In this document: positions 60,811 to 64,000 of the stretch, piece after piece
Numbering within the stretch: position 1 is the stretch's first letter
Layout: each line of letters begins with the position of its first letter
DNA from: Bacillota bacterium
Lineage (GTDB): Bacteria > Bacillota > Clostridia > Peptostreptococcales > Anaerovoracaceae
Direction of reading: 5' to 3'
Assembly: GCA_022793795.1 (NCBI GenBank)
Contig: JAAWDM010000022.1
Coordinates: forward strand, 1 to 64,000
DNA length: 64,000 bases
Notes under the pieces: generated by a model
What the model was told of the DNA's origin: nothing
Database searches by the model: none
The model's input: the letters and a program-made list of their open reading frames with translations, nothing else
Program-made: the position numbers and the translations under genes

Positions 60811-62501
60811 TGGCACACCTCCTCCCATGTAATCAGCTTCCTGTTCCACTGACGCACCATGCGATTAGCAGTGGTCGTATAGAAGCTGTTTCCAGCAAAG
60901 AAGGCTTTGGACTGGTCTACCGACACCACATCTCCATCAAAAAACATGGCGCATCTGTCCCCATAGGCAGCACAAAATTCAATATCATGGGATACCATCA
61001 AAATAGTCACGCCCTGGCTTTTTAACTTTTGAAAAATCCCTGCAAGGGTAATCTTAAAGAAAGGGTCCAATCCCTTGGTGGGCTCATCCAACAGCAGTAC
61101 TCCTGGCTTTAGAAGCAAAATCTTTCCAAGGGCTAGTCGCTGCTGCTCTCCCCCTGAAAGGTCATAAGGATGGGATTTTCGAAGATGAGAAATCTCCATC
61201 ATCTCCAGCATTTCCGCCACTCTCTGCGCCTTCTCCTGATCCGCCGCCCTTTCATAGTAAAGGGCCTCTAGCAGCTCCTCTTCCACCGTAATCTCTGTAA
61301 ACAGAGCCTGTGGATTTTGGGGCACCATGGCCAACCCTTTCCCTAAAAGGGCTTTACTGTTTTCTTTGTTAACCTTTAGACTGTTAACCAAAATCTCTCC
61401 CCTTTGAGGCTTTCTGATGCCGGCGATGACCTTCAGCGCAGTAGATTTTCCCACCCCGTTGCCGCCCAGGAGACAAAACAACTCTCCTTTCCTCACCTGT
61501 AGATGGAAGTCCCGCAGCACCGGTTCAGCGCCTTTCTCATATTGAAACCAGACTTGTTTGGCCGAAATGGCAATGGGACTGCTTTCCTGGTTCAGACCTT
61601 GATCTGGCCCCAACCCATCCTCCTGCTGCAAAGTCCCTTCCCTGGGCATACCTAAAACTTTTTCCAGCCACAGTCTGCCCTCACGAATGGTCAGGGGCGA
61701 CTCACCCTTTTCTATTGCATCTGAGCCGGCTGTGCAACCTGCATAAATCTTCATGACTGACGGCAATCCATAAAACATAGGATGGGGCTGTTTCCCCTCT
61801 GCCAAAAACCCTGCAATCCGCCGCGGGCTGTCGCAGGCAATGACTTTCCCTTCATCCATGACCACCACCCGGTCAGCCATAGGAAACAGATCTTCCAGCC
61901 GATGCTCGGAAATAATGACTGTGGTTCCCAATTCTCTGTTAATCTTATGAACCACTTTCAAGAACTCTTCTGCTGCGATAGGGTCCAGTTGGGAGGTCGG
62001 TTCATCTAAAATCAACACCTTTGGCTGCATCACCATGACGGAAGCCAGGTTGAGAAGTTGCTTTTGACCACCAGAAAGCTCAGCTACTCCCTTTCGAAAC
62101 CAAGTCTGCATATCAAAAAAGCTGGCCATTTCCGCCACTCTCCTGCGAATAGCCGCCTGTTCCAGCCCCAGACTTTCCAACCCAAAGGCAAGCTCATGCC
62201 ACACCTTATCGGTTACCAGCTGATGGTCGGGGTTTTGCTGTACAAAGCCAATCTCTGTAACACTGAGCCGATCCTCCAGCTGTTCCACTTCCTCTCCATC
62301 ATAGAGAACCTGCCCCTGCCGCTGGCCATAGGGCGTCATGTTCTTTTTTAACTGGCGCAGAAAGGTACTTTTACCACATCCCGATTTGCCGCATAACACC
62401 GTAAACGAGGCCTGCTCTATGGTCAAATCGATATTTTGCAACGCCGGCTTATCTGCCAGCGGATATGTGAATGTCAGATTTCTAACTTGTATCGTTGCCA
62501 T
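60768..62501 (-). CDS. ECF transporter fused double ATPase (EcfA-EcfA')
   Basis: The 577-residue protein joins two ABC ATPase domains. The first has Walker A CGKSGCGKST, signature ELSGGQKQLLN and Walker B VLILDEPTSQLDP. The second (from about residue 315) has GGNGVGKST, DLSGGEQQRLALGK and VLLLDEPTKGLDP. The linker is about 60 residues. Fused ECF ATPases of this kind (YkoD/CbrU-like) energise one S component, with T and S genes on either side. Both domains look intact. It overlaps ecfT by 28 nt and the S component by 43 nt. Confidence 0.93.
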   Translation of the reverse strand: MATIQVRNLTFTYPLADKPALQNIDLTIEQASFTVLCGKSGCGKSTFLRQLKKNMTPYGQRQGQVLYDGEEVEQLEDRLSVTEIGFVQQNPDHQLVTDKVWHELAFGLESLGLEQAAIRRRVAEMASFFDMQTWFRKGVAELSGGQKQLLNLASVMVMQPKVLILDEPTSQLDPIAAEEFLKVVHKINRELGTTVIISEHRLEDLFPMADRVVVMDEGKVIACDSPRRIAGFLAEGKQPHPMFYGLPSVMKIYAGCTAGSDAIEKGESPLTIREGRLWLEKVLGMPREGTLQQEDGLGPDQGLNQESSPIAISAKQVWFQYEKGAEPVLRDFHLQVRKGELFCLLGGNGVGKSTALKVIAGIRKPQRGEILVNSLKVNKENSKALLGKGLAMVPQNPQALFTEITVEEELLEALYYERAADQEKAQRVAEMLEMMEISHLRKSHPYDLSGGEQQRLALGKILLLKPGVLLLDEPTKGLDPFFKITLAGIFQKLKSQGVTILMVSHDIEFCAAYGDRCAMFFDGDVVSVDQSKAFFAGNSFYTTTANRMVRQWNRKLITWEEVCQWVEQVMTHNERKQ

Positions 62502-63394
62502 TTCTTTTCTCCCAGCACATCAAGAATCATAGGTGTAATCAACAGTAAAATGTAGCAAGCCAGCACGCCAATTCGCATGAGGTCCCATTGCTGCAACCGT
62601 ATCTTTGGATAATAGTAAATGGACGTGGCTCCCATAATGGCGCCGATGACCCCAACCAGCCCTATGGCCAAAATCCATAGGAGCAGTATGCCGTCCCTTC
62701 TGGTAAATCGGAATAGATGAAAACTGGTTCTCCCATGAAGTCCATAACCCCTGGCCTCCATGGAATCAGCAGTTTCAATCGACGCCTCCAAGGACCATGA
62801 AATCAAAATCGAAACTTCCTTGACCACCTGCCGCACTTTTGCAAAAAACTTTTTTTCTTCATGTCTGCCCATACATCTCTGGCCCATGGAAATCTCTGCA
62901 AATCGGCTTTTCAGCAAGGGAATAAACCGAAAAATCATGGAAAGAGTCAGCCCCAGCACTGGCGCTGCCTTTCCAAAGAGGTAGATAAACTTATCCGACG
63001 TCATCACCACGTTGAAGCAGCTGAACCAGACGATCACCGATGAAATCATCAGCGCCGATACCGCTCCATAGACAAAAGCCTCCATGGTAATCCGACTGTC
63101 ATTGAGGTAAAACAGCACCGTCGCCCCATTGTGGGTAAAGAGTCCGTTGACTACCGCCATAACGATAACCAGGGGCACAGTAACCAGTAGGTTAAATTTC
63201 AAGGCCTTTTTTCCAGAAAGCAAGATAGACCAAGCCCAGCTGACAGTCAGGGTTATCCCTAAAAATACCGGATCCATGGAACACATGGTAATACCGATTG
63301 TCAAAGCAAAAAATATGAAATTGACCGCTGGATGGTAGGCCGAAAAAGACGTATCTTCGCCAATCCCCTGTTTCCATCTCTTTTCTGTTTCCAT
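62474..63394 (-). CDS. ECF transporter T component (EcfT/CbiQ family)
   Basis: The 306-residue membrane protein couples the ATPase to the S component. It has five or so membrane segments and the coupling motifs FAEISMGQRCMGRHEEKKFF and, near residue 205, SIETADSMEARGYGLHGRTS; the MEARGYG (Ala-Arg-Gly) signature is diagnostic for CbiQ/EcfT proteins. The start has only a near AGG site (AGGATTAGGCAA). It overlaps the ATPase gene by 28 nt and is 15 nt downstream of the toroid-domain gene, so all four form one operon. Confidence 0.92.
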   Translation of the reverse strand: METEKRWKQGIGEDTSFSAYHPAVNFIFFALTIGITMCSMDPVFLGITLTVSWAWSILLSGKKALKFNLLVTVPLVIVMAVVNGLFTHNGATVLFYLNDSRITMEAFVYGAVSALMISSVIVWFSCFNVVMTSDKFIYLFGKAAPVLGLTLSMIFRFIPLLKSRFAEISMGQRCMGRHEEKKFFAKVRQVVKEVSILISWSLEASIETADSMEARGYGLHGRTSFHLFRFTRRDGILLLWILAIGLVGVIGAIMGATSIYYYPKIRLQQWDLMRIGVLACYILLLITPMILDVLGEKKWQRYKLEI

Positions 63395-63409
63395 TTGCCT
63401 AATCCTGTT

Positions 63410-64000
63410 CTATCTTTTTACTGCAATACTTTTCACTGTACTATAAGCGCCATAGCATTTCCTGCCGTTGATTGTCCGATAGGCCCGTACCTTCACGTAA
63501 TAAGTTTTTCCCTTGGTCAAGTCAGAAGCCGTCTTAGCTACATTCTTGGCTGTGGTATTGCCATTCTTTATATAGATATTTTTCACTGATTTAGTAAAAC
63601 TTTTATTCCCGCTTATTTTAATCTGATAGCCATCCGCCTTCTGAGATGTCCATGCAGCCTTCAAAGTTCCTGCCTTTGGACTGGATAAACTCTTCATCTG
63701 TACTTTTGAAGGCACTGCCTGAAAATACTGGGCCAGGGCGTAATAAGCCTGCTCTGTAGCCATCTGGTCCACAGTTGGTTCATAACCGCCGCCAGCTTTG
63801 TTTACATGGCGAAAGCCGCCTGTCTTTTCATCATAGTAGGTCAGTAATGCATCTACCACCGACTTGCCGTTTTTCTTAAATCTACTGTCCGTGTTAGGAT
63901 TGATACCCATATTGGAAAGGGCGCTGACTACTTGGGCACAACTCTCCAAATTAGAAAAATTCCCACTATCATAGCCACCGTTAGCCTTTTGCATCTTAGA
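63410..64000 (-). CDS. Secreted alpha/alpha-toroid (prenyltransferase-like) protein with C-terminal fibronectin type III domain, 5' truncated by window
   Basis: The frame runs off the window, so the N-terminus is missing. The visible part has an alpha/alpha-toroid repeat (ANGGYDSGNFSNLESCAQVV and GYEPTVDQMATEQAYYALAQ) like squalene-cyclase/prenyltransferase folds and like the intrinsic factor/transcobalamin alpha domain. It is followed by a fibronectin type III-like domain (about 95 residues, SPKAGTLKAAWTSQKADGYQ and KGKTYYVKVRAYRTINGRK). In Firmicutes such proteins, often with a DUF4430 domain, occur beside ECF transporters and may capture cobalamin. It is 15 nt upstream of ecfT. DUF4430 would lie in the missing part. 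Confidence 0.75.
   Translation of the reverse strand, partial: SKMQKANGGYDSGNFSNLESCAQVVSALSNMGINPNTDSRFKKNGKSVVDALLTYYDEKTGGFRHVNKAGGGYEPTVDQMATEQAYYALAQYFQAVPSKVQMKSLSSPKAGTLKAAWTSQKADGYQIKISGNKSFTKSVKNIYIKNGNTTAKNVAKTASDLTKGKTYYVKVRAYRTINGRKCYGAYSTVKSIAVKR

Overview
The window comes from a low-to-mid GC Gram-positive anaerobe of the class Clostridia. Support: strong AGGAGG ribosome sites, sortase-type C-termini (VPQTG, VPRTG), type II pantothenate kinase, short-form HisG with HisZ, a monoderm Tad pilus locus without secretin, and hpt/ysxC/lon/clpX/clpP/tig in one block. A relative of the Family XIII/Anaerovoracaceae group would fit, but no rRNA is present and I cannot fix the genus. No tRNA, rRNA, CRISPR array, transposase or prophage was seen.

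Layout. 1-360: AT-rich end of a methyltransferase. 812-3547: ribosome rescue factor rqcH, converging on a membrane acyltransferase. 3585-8357: minus-strand operon of XRE regulator, DUF3169 protein, small protein, ABC ATPase and two ABC-2 permeases, with a three-copy, 21-bp-spaced operator-like array upstream. 8400-9004: non-coding DNA with a degenerate ~53-bp tandem array. 9005-10269: pentapeptide-repeat protein and a Lit-like lipoprotein transacylase. 10464-17737: histidine operon hisZGCBHAF-IE-K, lacking hisD. 17682-33715: a large surface-protein region. It holds a csc/WxL-like cluster (small WxL-like protein, BspA-like repeat protein ending in the same domain, membrane-anchored partner, small sortase substrate), a secreted PPEP/lethal-factor-like zinc protease, coaW, a DUF885 peptidase, a lipoprotein, a pseudo-protease paralogue, and a 1898-residue thioester/Cna-B-type adhesin. 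33999-36715: purB-purA. 36783-43167: Tad-type pilus operon with two tiny pilin-like genes of 50 and 55 codons, and an upstream RinA-like phage-type regulator. That regulator is flanked by two arrays of ~10-bp repeats resembling Spo0A boxes. 43415-48834: metallo-beta-lactamase RNase, glpP, PHP phosphoesterase, DJ-1 protein, a membrane protein and an acetyltransferase. 49125-57841: pduL, hpt, DUF1232, ysxC, lon, clpX, clpP, tig, CYTH phosphatase. 57922-64000: dapB, a TSUP permease, a Cys-rich small protein, and an ECF transporter (S, fused A-A, T) beside a secreted alpha/alpha-toroid protein.

Most notable: (i) the adhesin, protease and pseudo-protease set, which resembles the C. difficile PPEP-1/CD2831 adhesin-release pair but with an added catalytically dead twin; (ii) a WxL-like cluster in a clostridial setting; (iii) helically phased repeats flanking a phage-type regulator upstream of the Tad pilus operon; (iv) two dispersed non-coding elements, one present twice (47848-47976 and 59746-59846) and one a 23-bp perfect inverted repeat (33763-33881). 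Many starts were moved inward from the longest frame on ribosome-site evidence, as noted in each entry.
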